Shown here: piece after piece, positions 39,864-47,394 of the stretch
How positions within the stretch are numbered: position 1 is the stretch's first letter
Layout: the number at the start of each line of letters is the position of its first letter
NCBI GenBank assembly: GCA_949286835.1
Contig: CASEDP010000006.1
Location: 1 to 64,000, forward strand
Length of the DNA: 64,000 nt
Direction of reading: 5' to 3'
Source of the DNA: an uncultured Clostridia bacterium
GTDB lineage: Bacteria > Bacillota > Clostridia > Christensenellales > Borkfalkiaceae
Notes under the pieces: generated by a model
The model's database searches: none
Seen by the model: the letters and a program-made list of their open reading frames with translations, nothing else
Told to the model about the DNA's origin: nothing
Program-made: the position numbers and the translations under genes

Positions 39864-40427
39864 TTACCCGTTGAACGCTGTCATTACGAGTTCGCACGGG
39901 GTACCTTTTGCAAGCGAAATTGCCGCCTCTGCCGCCCTTGTGCAGGCGGAGATGAACAGTTCGTAGTCCTCCGCCTTTACGTTGGAGAGGACGTAGTTCA
40001 TTATGGGCACGCTGACCTCTTCGTCGCGTATGCCCACCCTTATCCTCGCAAACGCCGACGTGCCGATTTCGGCGATTACGGAGCGCATTCCGTTATGCGT
40101 GCCCGCACTGCCGTTAGGGCGTATCCTGACCTTGCCCTTAGGAAGGTCGTAGTCGTCGTAGATGACGACGAGGTGAGAGGCGTCCGTCTTATACTTTGCG
40201 AGGAGCTGTTTTACCGCCCTGCCCGAGTTGTTCATATAGGTCAAAGGCTTTGCGAGAATTACCTTTTCGCCGAGAACGTTGGCTTCGGCGGTGAGCGCCT
40301 CGCACTCCTTTTTCTTGAATTTTACGCCGAGGATATTTGCGGCGTCCCCGACTGAGAGAAAGCCCATATTGTGAAAGGTCTTTGCGTACTTCTCTTCGGG
40401 GTTGCCCAAACCGACAATTATATACAT
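39864..40427 (-). CDS. pth: Peptidyl-tRNA hydrolase
   Basis: Pth releases peptides from prematurely dropped peptidyl-tRNAs. The 187-aa protein has the conserved GLGNPEEKYAKTFHNMGF start with the catalytic Asn and His, the PLTYMNNSGRAV segment, and the catalytic-Asp region VVIYDDYDLPKGKVRI with HNGMRS. Length is standard. An AAGGAC ribosome site precedes the ATG, which itself follows an unusual UUCG-capped hairpin. It is upstream of mfd and downstream of prs. Confidence 0.97.
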   Translation of the reverse strand: MYIIVGLGNPEEKYAKTFHNMGFLSVGDAANILGVKFKKKECEALTAEANVLGEKVILAKPLTYMNNSGRAVKQLLAKYKTDASHLVVIYDDYDLPKGKVRIRPNGSAGTHNGMRSVIAEIGTSAFARIRVGIRDEEVSVPIMNYVLSNVKAEDYELFISACTRAAEAAISLAKGTPCELVMTAFNG

Positions 40428-40442
40428 CTTGCGTCCTTATAA

Positions 40443-40468
40443 ATATAACGTGCCGAAGCACGTTATAT
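40443..40468 (-). other. UUCG-capped hairpin between prs and pth
   Basis: On the minus strand an 11-bp perfect stem ATATAACGTGC / GCACGTTATAT closes a UUCG tetraloop. The following sequence is TTATAAGGACG, which is not a proper T run. It could end prs transcripts, protect a processed 5' end, or control pth. Confidence 0.6.
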
Positions 40469-40503
40469 ACATAATTATTATATATTTACCGAAGATTTAA
40501 AAC

Positions 40504-41451
40504 TCAGTCGTAAATCTTGGACATAGGCTTGTCCATATAGACGTTTTCGATTGCCGCAGCGAAGATGTTTGCGGTGGAAATCATCTTGAATATGGGAAGC
40601 ATCTTTTCCTGGGGAATGTTTATGGTGTCGAGCATCGCAAGCTCGGTTATGGGAGAGGCTGCAAGCCTGTCGATTGCAGGACCGGACAGAACGCCGTGCG
40701 AGCAGCAGGCATAAATCTCCTTTGCCCCCGCTTCCTTAAGCGCCTTTGCGCCTTGCACTATCGTGCCCGCGGTATCTATCATATCGTCGACCATAAGGCA
40801 GTTCTTGCCTTCCACCTCGCCGATGATGTTCATTACTTCCATTACGTTTGCCTTAGGACGGCGCTTGTCGATGATTGCCATCTTCGCGTCCATTCTCGCC
40901 GCAACCTTTCTTGCCCTTGCAACCGAACCGATATCGGGGGATACGACGACAAAATTTTCGTCCACCTTAGGTTTGAAGTAGTTGTAGAGCGTAGGTCCGC
41001 CGACGAGATTATCGAGAGGGATATCGAAAAATCCCTGTATCTGGAGGCAGTGCAGATCCATTGTGAGCACCCTGTCCGCACCCGCGCTGGTGAGCAGGTT
41101 TGCAACGAGCTTTGCGGTTATGGGCTCCCTGGAGCGCGCCTTTCTGTCCTGACGGGCATAGCCGAAGTAGGGAATGACCGCCGTGATGCGCCCTGCGCTT
41201 GCGCGCTTTGCGGCGTCTATCATAATGAGGAGTTCCATAAGGTTGGTATTTACGGGTGCGCTTGTCGACTGCACGAGGAATACGTCCTTGCCCCTCACCG
41301 TCTCGTCATAGCGGACATAGATTTCGCCGTCGGAGAAGTGCGTCACTTCCATTTCGCCGAGAGTGGTGTTGAGTTGCGCTGCAATCTTTTCAGCCAAAGG
41401 TCTGTTGGAGTTGCCCGAAAAGATTTTAATCTCGCTGCCGTGATTGATCAT
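40504..41451 (-). CDS. prs: Ribose-phosphate pyrophosphokinase
   Basis: Prs makes PRPP from ribose 5-phosphate and ATP, feeding nucleotide, histidine and tryptophan synthesis. The 315-aa protein has the class I features [20 protein letters not shown], the flexible loop [16 protein letters not shown] and the PRPP-binding motif [14 protein letters not shown] (about residue 215). Length is typical. Hpt and ComF in this window use the same PRPP motif type. It has a strong promoter and a leader of about 100 nt, and starts the prs-pth-mfd cluster. Confidence 0.98.
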   Translation of the reverse strand: MINHGSEIKIFSGNSNRPLAEKIAAQLNTTLGEMEVTHFSDGEIYVRYDETVRGKDVFLVQSTSAPVNTNLMELLIMIDAAKRASAGRITAVIPYFGYARQDRKARSREPITAKLVANLLTSAGADRVLTMDLHCLQIQGFFDIPLDNLVGGPTLYNYFKPKVDENFVVVSPDIGSVARARKVAARMDAKMAIIDKRRPKANVMEVMNIIGEVEGKNCLMVDDMIDTAGTIVQGAKALKEAGAKEIYACCSHGVLSGPAIDRLAASPITELAMLDTINIPQEKMLPIFKMISTANIFAAAIENVYMDKPMSKIYD

Positions 41452-41559
41452 TAGGGTTTATTACCTCCGATTTCATTCGTATATTTTCGCACAGACTTTT
41501 CCGCCCGCGCATAACTTTGCAAGAGATAGTTTTTTAGCGCCGCTTCAGCGGTCAATTCA

Positions 41560-41588
41560 ATTGTACTTGCAAACCTCTTTAAAGTCAA
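41560..41588 (-). promoter_or_regulatory. Promoter of prs
   Basis: Minus strand TTGACT, 17 nt, TACAAT. The leader begins with a small hairpin (CCGC TGAA GCGG). I see nothing further in 41452-41677. Confidence 0.8.
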
Positions 41589-41677
41589 TCAATAATCGGT
41601 TGAAATAAATTTGTAATTTATTTGAAAACAAAATGTTAAATACTTACTTTATGCCGCCCGAGAGCAAAATAAACTGC

Positions 41678-42178
41678 TCAATCGGAGGAAAAGCCTTCGT
41701 TTTCGGCTGTTTGCGCGCCTTTTTTCGCCTTTTCGCGCGTGCGCATCGAGGAGAAAAATTCGCTTAAAATCTTTTTGCACTCCTCCTCCATAACGCCGCC
41801 TTCGACCTCTACCCTGTGATTGAGGAGGTTTGCCTCCGCAATTTCGCGGGTGAGCGACCTGCCCTTGTCCTCCGGCGCGCCGAAATATATCTTCTTTATG
41901 CGCGCATTGAGCGCCGCGCCCATACACATAGGGCAGGGCTCGAGCGTGACGTAGAGTTCACATTCGGGTATGCGCCAGCTTTTGAGCTTTCTGCACGCCT
42001 TTTCGATTGCCTCTATCTCGGCGTGAGCCGTTGCCATCTGCCTCTTCGTGCGCCTGTTGTGCCCGCGGGCGATGACCTTGCCGTCCAGAACTATCACCGC
42101 GCCGATGGGCACTTCGCCCTCATCAAATGCCTTTTTTGCGCACTTAAGCGCGCTTTTCATAAATTTTTTTTCCGCCAT
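41678..42178 (-). CDS. tadA: tRNA adenosine(34) deaminase
   Basis: TadA converts A34 to inosine in tRNA(Arg). The 166-aa protein has the zinc-deaminase motifs HAEIEAIE (His ligand and catalytic Glu, about residue 52) and PCPMCMGA (two Cys ligands, about residue 83). The Lys/Arg-rich C-terminal tail past residue 150 is slightly longer than usual. The start overlaps the end of the M14 peptidase gene by 35 nt; an internal ATG at residue 7 could be an alternative start but the overlap would remain. Confidence 0.95.
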   Translation of the reverse strand: MAEKKFMKSALKCAKKAFDEGEVPIGAVIVLDGKVIARGHNRRTKRQMATAHAEIEAIEKACRKLKSWRIPECELYVTLEPCPMCMGAALNARIKKIYFGAPEDKGRSLTREIAEANLLNHRVEVEGGVMEEECKKILSEFFSSMRTREKAKKGAQTAENEGFSSD

Positions 42179-42896
42179 AGTTTTCCGTAAAATCTTTGAG
42201 TATGTCGTAGCACTCCCCTATCGCCCCGAGGGAGGTTATGGGGTGACAGAGCGCGTCGTCGCCGCACTCCACCGTATAGGCGGGAATTCCGAGGGCGCTT
42301 ATGCACCAATCCTTATATCCGCCGACGCTGCCCGTAATTTTCTTTATCTTATAGCCGCAGCTCTCCGCAATTATCCGCGCGCCCGCAAGGTCACCCCTGC
42401 CGCCGTATTCCCAATAAATCTCGCCGCCCTTAGTGTGAAAAGAAAGGGTGACGCACGGTCTGACGCGCAAGGTAAAGCGGGCGAGCGCCGCGCTCTCGCA
42501 TTCCGAGAGGGGATAGTCGCCTATGCAGTTTTCGCTGCCGCGCGTGCGGGTGTTCAGTCTGCCCTGCCCCCAATCCGCGGGGAAGTTGCAATTTAAATCC
42601 ACCCCTCTGCCGTTCGCCTTCCACATAGGTGAGCGCGTCTCGCTGATAGTCGCGCCGTCGGGGTTGAGAAGGGGTATCACATACCCGCCCATAGCCGTGC
42701 CGCGGCGTATGTGCTTGAGCGCGAGACGGGCGGTTATCCACTCCCTGCCGTGGACGGCATAGACGGCTATGAACTGCCTGCCGTAGTTGCTGCCTACGTG
42801 CAGGGCGTGTATTTCCCTGCCGCCGAAAGAGTAGCCTATAACGCACTTTTTTCCGCTGTATTTTGAGTAGAATTTGCGCATTTCGTCGTATATCAC
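42144..42896 (-). CDS. M14-family zinc carboxypeptidase
   Basis: The 250-aa protein has the zinc-ligand motif HxxE in VHGREW (about residues 49-52), the Arg/Asn substrate-binding stretch GRGVDLNCNFP, the third zinc-ligand His in SFHTKGGEIYW, and the catalytic Glu in YTVECGDD. This is the pattern of M14 gamma-D-glutamyl-diaminopimelate peptidases that trim cell-wall peptides. No signal peptide is visible, which suggests a role in recycling cytosolic muropeptides or export by another route. It sits between rlmH and tadA in a minus-strand run of four genes. Confidence 0.9.
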   Translation of the reverse strand: MIYDEMRKFYSKYSGKKCVIGYSFGGREIHALHVGSNYGRQFIAVYAVHGREWITARLALKHIRRGTAMGGYVIPLLNPDGATISETRSPMWKANGRGVDLNCNFPADWGQGRLNTRTRGSENCIGDYPLSECESAALARFTLRVRPCVTLSFHTKGGEIYWEYGGRGDLAGARIIAESCGYKIKKITGSVGGYKDWCISALGIPAYTVECGDDALCHPITSLGAIGECYDILKDFTENYGGKKIYEKRA

Positions 42897-42956
42897 ACGA
42901 CTATTATATTTACTCCACCGCCCCGCATATGTCGCTTTGTCGGGCGAAATATTCGT

Positions 42957-43394
42957 CTATTTATGGTATTCCGCGCCCGAATTTATCATAAAGGCGCGAT
43001 ATATCTGCTCCGCCAGAATTACGCGCATAAGCTGGTGCGGGAAGGTCATAGGCGAAAAGGAAAGGCGCATATCCGCCGCCTCCTTCACCCTTTCGGAAAG
43101 CCCGCAGGAGCTGCCGATTATGAAGCTAATCTCCTCGCCGCGGTCGCACAGCTCCCTGACCTTTGCGGCGAGCGCCGTGCTTGAAAGTTCCCTGCCCTCT
43201 ATGCACAGCGCGATTTTATAGCCCTTTGCGCCCCGCAATACAGCCTCCGACTCGTCCTCTAAATTTTTGCCCTCGGCGAGCTCCTTGACCTCGAAGCGAC
43301 AGAAGCGCGAAAGACGCTTTGCATACTCCGCAACGGCGTCGCGGTAAAACGCCTCCTTTATCTTGCCGATGCAGACGATGTTTACCTTTACCAT
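42957..43394 (-). CDS. rlmH: 23S rRNA pseudouridine-1915 N3-methyltransferase
   Basis: RlmH methylates pseudouridine 1915 in helix 69 of 23S rRNA using SAM. The 145-aa SPOUT protein has the conserved IVCIGKIKEAFYRDAVAEYA start, SFIIGSSCGLSERV (the knotted SAM-binding loop) and the LSFSPMTFPHQLMRVILAEQ ending. It is about 14 residues shorter than the usual 159, mainly at the C-terminus. It follows the CPBP protease gene with a 1-nt gap. Confidence 0.95.
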   Translation of the reverse strand: MVKVNIVCIGKIKEAFYRDAVAEYAKRLSRFCRFEVKELAEGKNLEDESEAVLRGAKGYKIALCIEGRELSSTALAAKVRELCDRGEEISFIIGSSCGLSERVKEAADMRLSFSPMTFPHQLMRVILAEQIYRAFMINSGAEYHK

Positions 43395-43395
43395 A

Positions 43396-44286
43396 TCAAA
43401 ACAACCCCGCTATCCACAATACCGCCATAACTGCTATGCCGACCGACGCGCCGACGAAGAACCTGCCGACCGTTCCCTTCACGCACGCCTTTAACGGCGT
43501 CTTGTCGACGGCGAGAAGGACTATCGCCGCGACGAGCGAGATTGCAGAAAGAACGCAGACGGCGATTATAACCCCATCCGACGCTATGAGCGCGCCCGTT
43601 TCGTCGGTGGCGCCGACCGCAGTGAGCGCGATTATCAGGGCGTTGTTGAGGAAGTGAATTATGACAGACGGCGTGACCGAGCGCGACCTGAGCGCGAGCA
43701 GCGCAAACAAAAAGCCGCAGATGAACTGATATATCGTCTGTTCGACGGAGCCGTGGTAGAGCGAAAAACACAGCCCGACGAGCAGCGCCGCCCTTATGCC
43801 GCCGACCTCCTCTTCGGCGTTGTTGAGTATCATAGCGCGGAAGAGCAGTTCCTCGCCGACGGCGGGAAGCACGGCGACGACGATGAGGACGGGCAGGACA
43901 TTCCAGCCCGAGACGTCGGGGAGCGAGGACGAGTTGCGCACATAGCCCAATTTTTCGAGCGCGACGATGAGAAATTCGTTGAGCCAGCCCAGCGAAAAGA
44001 GCAGCCCGAAGATGAGAAGGACGCCGACAAGGATATACTTGGGCTTTGTCCTTACGGGGAAGAGCGACTTTGCGGGCACCCCGCAATACCAATACATAAC
44101 GGCAAGCGTTATGCAGATGGCTATCGGCGACACGAGATAGCCGAGATATTTCGCCCAATCCTGCCCTTCGCCGTATGCGACAAGCGGCGACGCGACGAGC
44201 GACAGTATGAGATATATGATTACGCAGAGCGAAAACGCCATTCCGCCCGATAGGGCGCAGAGACGCCCCGCCTTTTTTATGTTCAT
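43396..44286 (-). CDS. CPBP-family intramembrane metalloprotease
   Basis: The protein of about 296 aa is a polytopic membrane protein with about eight hydrophobic segments and the CPBP (Abi) motifs: EELLFRA (EExxxR) near residue 148, the FSLYHGS His motif, and a later FLNNAL segment. The family includes CAAX-processing enzymes and bacteriocin self-immunity proteins; the role here is unknown. I prefer the ATG at 44286: TATAAT ends 6 nt before it and no ribosome site is visible, so the mRNA is probably leaderless. The alternative ATG at 44301 would lie upstream of the predicted transcription start. Confidence 0.87.
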   Translation of the reverse strand: MNIKKAGRLCALSGGMAFSLCVIIYLILSLVASPLVAYGEGQDWAKYLGYLVSPIAICITLAVMYWYCGVPAKSLFPVRTKPKYILVGVLLIFGLLFSLGWLNEFLIVALEKLGYVRNSSSLPDVSGWNVLPVLIVVAVLPAVGEELLFRAMILNNAEEEVGGIRAALLVGLCFSLYHGSVEQTIYQFICGFLFALLALRSRSVTPSVIIHFLNNALIIALTAVGATDETGALIASDGVIIAVCVLSAISLVAAIVLLAVDKTPLKACVKGTVGRFFVGASVGIAVMAVLWIAGLF

Positions 44287-44292
44287 AGGTCT

Positions 44293-44322
44293 ATTATACA
44301 TTATTTATACTCATAAAGTAAA
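44293..44322 (-). promoter_or_regulatory. Promoter of the CPBP gene, predicted leaderless
   Basis: Minus strand TTTACT, 18 nt, TATAAT, then 6 nt to the ATG at 44286. Confidence 0.62.
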
Positions 44323-44331
44323 TGAAAACAT

Positions 44332-44360
44332 TTTACTTTTGGCGCGAAATATATTAAAAT
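44332..44360 (+). promoter_or_regulatory. Promoter of the fumarase genes, predicted nearly leaderless
   Basis: TTTACT, 17 nt, TAAAAT, then 8 nt of mainly T to the ATG at 44369. No ribosome site is present. It is a near mirror image of the divergent CPBP promoter. Confidence 0.6.
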
Positions 44361-44368
44361 TTTTTTAT

Positions 44369-45208
44369 ATGAGAACTGTAAACACAAGGGAAATTGCAGA
44401 CAAAATATATGAGCTGGCGCTCAGAGCCGGCGTAACGCTTACCCCCTCCTGCCTTGCCGCGCTAAAAGAGGCGGAAAGCAGCGAGAGCTGCGCCGCGGCG
44501 AAGTTTGCTCTGAGCACTCTTTTGGACAACGCAGACCTCTCCGCGCGGGAAAAACTGCCCGTTTGCCAGGACACGGGAATGGCGGTGGTCATTCTCGACA
44601 TCGGTCAGGATGTATTCCTCGAGGGAGAACTGCTCGAAAACGCAGTGAACGATGCGGTGAGGCGGGCATACGCAGACGGATATTTCCGCAAGTCGATATG
44701 CGACCCCCTGACGAGGCAGAATACGGGCGACAACACCCCCGCCGCCATACATACGCACATATGCGCAGGCGATAAGATTGAAATTACATACCTCCCCAAG
44801 GGCTTCGGCAGCGAGAATATGAGCGCGATGTATATACTCAAACCCGCGCAGGGCGTCGACGGGATAGTCGAAGCCATAGTTTCCACGGTAAAAAAGGCGG
44901 GTTCGCGCCCCTGTCCCCCCGTCTATGTGGGCGTGGGCATCGGCGGAAGCTTCGACACCTGCGCATTCCTCGCAAAGAAGGCGCTCACCCGCGACGTCGG
45001 CACGCACAACCGGAGGGCGGACATCGCCGAAATAGAGCGGCGCGCGCTCGAGGGGATAAACGCCCTCGACATAGGCTGCCAGGGCTTCCACGGAAAGACG
45101 ACGGCGCTGGGCGTGAGCTGCGAATGGGCATACACCCACATTGCGGGGCTGCCCGTAGCCGTAAACATTCAATGCCACTGCGTAAGGTGCCAGAAGGCAA
45201 CAATCTGA
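44369..45208 (+). CDS. fumA: Class I fumarate hydratase, alpha subunit
   Basis: With the beta subunit this iron-sulfur enzyme interconverts fumarate and malate; the class is oxygen-sensitive and typical of anaerobes. The 279-aa protein has the PVCQDTGMAVV motif with a cluster-binding Cys, DPLTRQNTGDNTPAAIH, the VGVGIGGSFDTCA motif with another Cys, and ends near IQCHCVRCQKA. The longer frame from 44207 lies upstream of the promoter. The ATG at 44369 lacks a ribosome site and lies 8 nt after the -10. The beta subunit follows after 20 nt. L(+)-tartrate dehydratase is a related alternative. Confidence 0.93.
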   Translation: MRTVNTREIADKIYELALRAGVTLTPSCLAALKEAESSESCAAAKFALSTLLDNADLSAREKLPVCQDTGMAVVILDIGQDVFLEGELLENAVNDAVRRAYADGYFRKSICDPLTRQNTGDNTPAAIHTHICAGDKIEITYLPKGFGSENMSAMYILKPAQGVDGIVEAIVSTVKKAGSRPCPPVYVGVGIGGSFDTCAFLAKKALTRDVGTHNRRADIAEIERRALEGINALDIGCQGFHGKTTALGVSCEWAYTHIAGLPVAVNIQCHCVRCQKATI

Positions 45209-45228
45209 AGAGAGTACTTTTAAGACAT

Positions 45229-45747
45229 ATGAAGAATATTACTTTACCGATAGACAAGAAAACTGCGGAACAGCTCAAAGCGGGCGACAGCGTGCTGATC
45301 TCGGGCGAGATACTGACCGCGCGCGACTGCGCACACAAGCGGCTGACCGATATGATAAAGGCGGGCGAACCCCTCCCCTTTGACTTAAGCGGAGCGATAA
45401 TCTACTACGCAGGTCCCTGCCCCGCAAAGCCCGGCATGGCGAGCGGGAGCTGCGGCCCCACCACCTCTTCGAGAATGGACGTCTATGCGCCCGTGCTCCT
45501 CGACCTCGGTCTGGGCGGAATGATAGGCAAGGGCGAGATGAGCGACGAAGTGCGTCGGGCAATAGTCGCAAACCAGGGCGTCTATTTCGCGGCAATCGGC
45601 GGCGCCGGCGCAATCTACGGCAAGTCAATTGTAAAGAGCGAGCTAGTCGCCTTTCCCGAACTTCTGAGCGAGGCAGTCAGAAGGTTGACCGTCGTCGACT
45701 TCCCCTGCGTGGTCGCATACGACTGCAACGGCGGCAGCATTTACTGA
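45229..45747 (+). CDS. fumB: Class I fumarate hydratase, beta subunit
   Basis: The product of about 172 aa is the C-terminal (swivelling) domain partner. Conserved stretches are VLISGEILTARDCAHKRL, IIYYAGPCPAKPGMASGSCG with the phosphate-like substrate loop and TSSRMD, and MIGKGEMSD. I start it at the ATG at 45229 since the upstream frame overlaps the alpha subunit; the ribosome site is weak (TAAG), so translation may depend on the upstream gene. No clear terminator follows before the pheS promoter. Confidence 0.93.
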   Translation: MKNITLPIDKKTAEQLKAGDSVLISGEILTARDCAHKRLTDMIKAGEPLPFDLSGAIIYYAGPCPAKPGMASGSCGPTTSSRMDVYAPVLLDLGLGGMIGKGEMSDEVRRAIVANQGVYFAAIGGAGAIYGKSIVKSELVAFPELLSEAVRRLTVVDFPCVVAYDCNGGSIY

Positions 45748-45792
45748 GGCGCTTTTGCCCTGTCTTTGGCGCGCAACGGACGTCAAAATTAT

Positions 45793-45821
45793 TTGACAAG
45801 ACGAATTTTTGGTTATATAAT
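45793..45821 (+). promoter_or_regulatory. Consensus sigma-A promoter of the pheS leader
   Basis: TTGACA, 17 nt, TATAAT: a perfect match, just upstream of the T-box leader. Confidence 0.92.
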
Positions 45822-45832
45822 TGAATTTGTTA

Positions 45833-46095
45833 AAGGCGATGACTGAGACAGACGCGCATATCTTCGCCGCTTTCAGAGAGGGCTGCCCGAAAACGGCTGA
45901 AAGGCTGCCCAAGCGGATTTTGCACGGTATTCACTCACGAGCCGACGCGCGAACTGCCCCTCGCGGGACAAAGTAACGCGCTCCGCAATTCCCTGCGTAA
46001 ACGGGCAATCGAGGCGGATTTTTCCGCGAAATCAGGTGGTACCGAGTAAATTCATAACATTTACTCCCTGTGTGCAAGCACGGGGAGTTTTTTAT
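45833..46095 (+). promoter_or_regulatory. T-box leader for phenylalanine
   Basis: The leader ends with the T-box bulge sequence CAGGTGGTACCG (46031-46042) followed by a terminator (ACTCCCTGTG, loop, CACGGGGAGT, six T). Stem I begins near 45835 and its 3' side contains GGTATTCACTC, in which TTC (45930-45932) fits a Phe specifier. Uncharged tRNA(Phe) should pair with both sites and favour read-through into pheS. This accounts for the 372-nt stretch before pheS. Confidence 0.9.
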
Positions 46096-46119
46096 TTGAT
46101 TAAATTTCAGGAGAATGAA

Positions 46120-47160
46120 ATGCAGGACAAGAGTATCGTTGACAGAATTGAGGAGTTAAAGAGCAAGATTGAAGAGAGCGTCAAAGATCTGAAGAGCTCT
46201 AAATCGCTCTATGAACTCAAGAGCAAGTTCCTCGGTAGGACGGGCGAAATTTCTGACCTTATGAAGTGTATGCGCGACATACCCAAAGAAAAGCGCCCCG
46301 AGGCGGGAAAGATTATCAACGCCCTGCGCGACTGGGCGGAAGAGCGCTTCGGCATAATCGAGAGCGTAATTAAGCTTTCCGAGCTCAAGGAACAGTATAA
46401 AAACGAGGCGATTGACGTCACTTTGCCGGGAAACACCAACCCGACGGGCGCATATCACCCTAACACCCTGATAAGGAGGGAACTCATCTCCGTATTTGCG
46501 GGAATGGGCTTCACCGTGTACGAGGGTCCCGAAATTGAAAACGACTATTACAACTTCACGGCGCTGAACACCCCCAAAGACCACCCCGCGCGCGATATGC
46601 AGGATACGTTTTATGTGACCAACGACCTGCTGCTCCGCACGCAGACTTCGGCAGGTCAGATAAGAGTAATGGAAAAGCAGGCGCCGCCCATAAAGATACT
46701 TTCGCCCGGAAAGGTATTCCGAAGCGACGACGACGCGACACATTCGCCTATGTTCTCGCAGATGGAGGGTCTTGTCGTTGACAAGGGCATAACCCTCTGC
46801 GACCTCAAGGGTATGCTGGACGAGTTCGCGGCAAAGATATTCGGCAGCGGCGTAAAGACAAGGCTGCGCCCCTCCTACTTCCCCTTCACCGAGCCTTCCG
46901 TAGAGGTCGACGTAAGCTGTTTCGAGTGCGGCGGCAAGGGCTGTAAACTGTGCAAGGGTACGGGCTGGATTGAAGTGCTGGGCGCGGGTATGGTAAACAG
47001 GCACGTGCTTGAGGGCTGCGGCGTCGACCCCGACGTATATTCCGGCTTTGCGTTCGGAATGGGCATAGAGAGAATTGCTATGCTCAAATACGGCATCAAC
47101 AATATGAAACTTCTGTTCGAGGGCGACGTCAAGTTCCTAAGACAGTTCAAAATGGCGTAA
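46120..47160 (+). CDS. pheS: Phenylalanyl-tRNA synthetase, alpha subunit
   Basis: PheS is the catalytic subunit of the heterotetramer that charges tRNA(Phe). The 346-aa protein has an N-terminal coiled coil (residues 1-85) that contacts tRNA, motif 1 ([16 protein letters not shown]), motif 2 ([20 protein letters not shown]) and motif 3 ([15 protein letters not shown]). The CxxC-rich stretch [17 protein letters not shown] is an ordinary feature of this family. I start at the ATG at 46120 with CAGGAG upstream. Control is by the T-box. Confidence 0.98.
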   Translation: MQDKSIVDRIEELKSKIEESVKDLKSSKSLYELKSKFLGRTGEISDLMKCMRDIPKEKRPEAGKIINALRDWAEERFGIIESVIKLSELKEQYKNEAIDVTLPGNTNPTGAYHPNTLIRRELISVFAGMGFTVYEGPEIENDYYNFTALNTPKDHPARDMQDTFYVTNDLLLRTQTSAGQIRVMEKQAPPIKILSPGKVFRSDDDATHSPMFSQMEGLVVDKGITLCDLKGMLDEFAAKIFGSGVKTRLRPSYFPFTEPSVEVDVSCFECGGKGCKLCKGTGWIEVLGAGMVNRHVLEGCGVDPDVYSGFAFGMGIERIAMLKYGINNMKLLFEGDVKFLRQFKMA

Positions 47161-47394
47161 ACACCCCGCCTCTGCCTCGGCACATTCTTAAATAATAAAT
47201 AGCGCAAGCAGACTATGTCTGCGCCAGCGCACAACATTTGCGGCTCCGCCACCTCGGCGGTGTGAATTGCCGCGACTTATGATAAACGAGAGCCCTTAAA
47301 CGTCGCGGCAAGGGCAACGCCCTCAAACTTGTCAATTTTGTCGCTGTCACCAGGCGACAAAATTACGAAACAAAACTTATTTTGGAGTTAAACA
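47161..47394 (+). other. Structured 234-nt gap between pheS and pheT
   Basis: No gene fits here. Four hairpins can be drawn: GCAGAC/GTCTGC near 47208; CCGCC/GGCGG near 47248-47260; TTGCCGCGAC (47267-47276) with GTCGCGGCAA (47302-47311); and AATTTTGTCGC (47334-47344) with GCGACAAAATT (47354-47364). None is followed by a T run, so they are not standard terminators. TTGGAG precedes the pheT ATG. Confidence 0.7.

Noticed and set aside
46910..46985. Zinc-finger-like Cys cluster in PheS as an unusual insertion
   Set aside because: [17 protein letters not shown] is a regular part of bacterial PheS sequences.
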